A DNA stretch of 64,000 nucleotides from Spisula solida (Eukaryota > Mollusca > Bivalvia > Venerida > Mactridae): the NCBI GenBank assembly GCA_947247005.1, contig OX365948.1:14745455-14809454 (forward strand), given 5' to 3'. Below the pieces are notes generated by a model. It did no database searches. It was not told the DNA's origin and saw nothing but the letters and a program-made list of their open reading frames with translations. Positions 62,580-64,000 of the stretch are shown piece after piece (the stretch's first letter is position 1; every line of letters begins with the position of its first letter). The position numbers were made by a program, and so were the translations under genes.

Positions 62580-63560
62580 TGCATGTAGCAAAACATGACC
62601 TAGCAAAAATGGTTGAAAACGGAACTAGTTCTGCTCATGAAACTAAAGATGAGCTATTGCTCATAAAAAATGTCATCATTGAATAATTATATAAAGGTAT
62701 AAATGCATGATAGGACATAATTTATACTGATGGATACTAGTGATTGGTATAATTTATACCTTTGTGTATCATAGATTTACGAAATAACCAACAATTAAAA
62801 GTATTTTAAAATGTATAAGTTGATACATTCATTAAATTCAATGTGTTTTTTATACATTTTTATTCTCCATTGTTTTGATAAATCAGATTGTCCCGTATCC
62901 TAGTATACATGTTTGTATTTTGAATAAGTCAGCATCTTATTCTTACATTACTAGATCAACCAGAACATAAAATGGCAGCTAATTAAAGTCACTCCTCAAT
63001 AATAAGACTAGTGCAATATTGAGACTACATCAACTGCAATAATAAGATCGATTCAATTATCTGATCTCGTTTATAATCAGACCACCCCCTCAGTAATAAG
63101 ACATCATCATAATATCAACACAACTTTCATGTAAATATTCGCCTTTTTGCTCTTCATTCGTCTGGCTAACCATGGTCATTATATTTCAACTAGAGACTTC
63201 GAACACCTTCAGTGGTAAAACTATGGTCGAACTAACGCTATATATAGTTTGTGTTTGTTCTTATTAACCTGCACAATCTTGAAACAACTGAAACATAAAT
63301 GTAGGTTTTGACGTCTGGAGACGCTAGACATGCGCAAATAATCGAATCAGACCAGACTATAGTTAGCGCCAAAACCAGCATATAGCACCACTTTAACTAC
63401 CATCGAATGGTTTTATACAGTATACTGAAAGTGTTTGCGCAACTTCAACACTATATCTCATACATAAGTAGTACTGTATACTCACTATACTGTATTATTT
63501 TTAATTACTTATTTTATTGGGGATTCTGACATTTAGAGAAGAGTTGCAATACTTAACTGC
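62580..63560. other. Intergenic, no gene seen
   Basis: AT-rich with a short irregular aataataagac repeat near 62997-63110. Confidence 0.5.
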
Positions 63561-63639
63561 AGTAATAAAACATTTCGACTACCATTACCGGAATGGAAGA
63601 CGAATGCTACTCGGAGTCAATTAAAATACTTTGTCGTTC

Positions 63640-63740
63640 GTAAAATAACTGTCAATTCGCCTACACGTTGGGCAACAAAGTTGGTGACGTTCACGACAAT
63701 ACAAGTTCAGCATTGTTTCTAACCGTGTCATGAAATGAGT
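63640..63740 (-). pseudogene. B-box-like zinc-finger fragment
   Basis: A minus-strand frame reads LNLYCRERHQLCCPTCRR, resembling the CxxHxxxCCxxC core of TRIM-family B-boxes. The frame is only 61 codons, ends soon after, and lacks RING or coiled-coil neighbours, so it is at best an exon fragment or relic. Confidence 0.3.
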
Positions 63741-64000
63741 GCTCATAGAGGTTAGTATTCGATTGAATGTCAGGTGAAATAAGGTGAATGCCCTTCCAGT
63801 CATCAAAAGGTTCGTTATTCACGCTATAAGTTCGCACTGAAACCTTTCATCGAGCTAAAGCTGGGTTCACATTATAAACATGTATACTAAATGTTCCTAC
63901 AGGCTTTTGAAATGGACATGTTTTGTATTTTGTGATATATATATATCTTTATTGACTCCATTTTCTGAAGATATACAATGAGATAAATGCATGTGGTAAT

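Overview
The window looks like nuclear DNA of a metazoan, most likely a bivalve mollusc. It is AT-rich, has short exons (28-190 bp) with GT-AG splice sites separated by introns of up to about 7 kb, and is crowded with minisatellites, tRNA-derived SINEs, MITEs and the calcium-box and 'gtccgtccgt'-type dispersed repeats that I associate with bivalve genomes. The species assignment is inference. There is no sign of bacterial organisation such as operons or ribosome-binding sites.

Two protein-coding genes are well supported and lie head to head. On the minus strand, 1084-6146 carries the first seven coding exons of a lysosomal alpha-N-acetylglucosaminidase (NAGLU, GH89). The gene runs off the left edge of the window, so its catalytic part is missing here. 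On the plus strand, 7667-44705 carries a complete GPI-specific phospholipase D (GPLD1): 26 coding exons, roughly 868-870 residues, with signal peptide, zinc-dependent phospholipase domain and FG-GAP beta-propeller. The shared 1.5 kb upstream region holds a CLEAR-like E-box (GTCACGTGAT) 10 bp before the GPLD1 start codon and a 0.8 kb fold-back element. GPLD1 also has a second, diverged copy of exon 8 in matching phase, which is the best candidate for undescribed biology in the window.

Most of the remaining sequence is repeats. GPLD1 introns hold arrays with units of 31, 24, 4, 159, 64, 46, 39 and 71 bp, TA-flanked mariner- and pogo-like elements, a Harbinger-like MITE nested in another repeat, SINEs, and dead non-LTR retrotransposon pieces. 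After the GPLD1 stop codon (44706 onward) I find no convincing gene. The region from 48.6 to 62.6 kb is a succession of minisatellites (29, 31, 30, 31, 54 and 42 bp). It ends in a 5.9 kb structure bounded by roughly 0.48 kb inverted repeats, which encloses the 42-bp array and a 0.7 kb internal duplication. A short B-box-like cysteine/histidine fragment on the minus strand near 63.7 kb is the only other protein-like signal.

Long open frames inside arrays with unit lengths divisible by three (24, 39, 42, 54 bp) are artefacts and are not annotated as genes.
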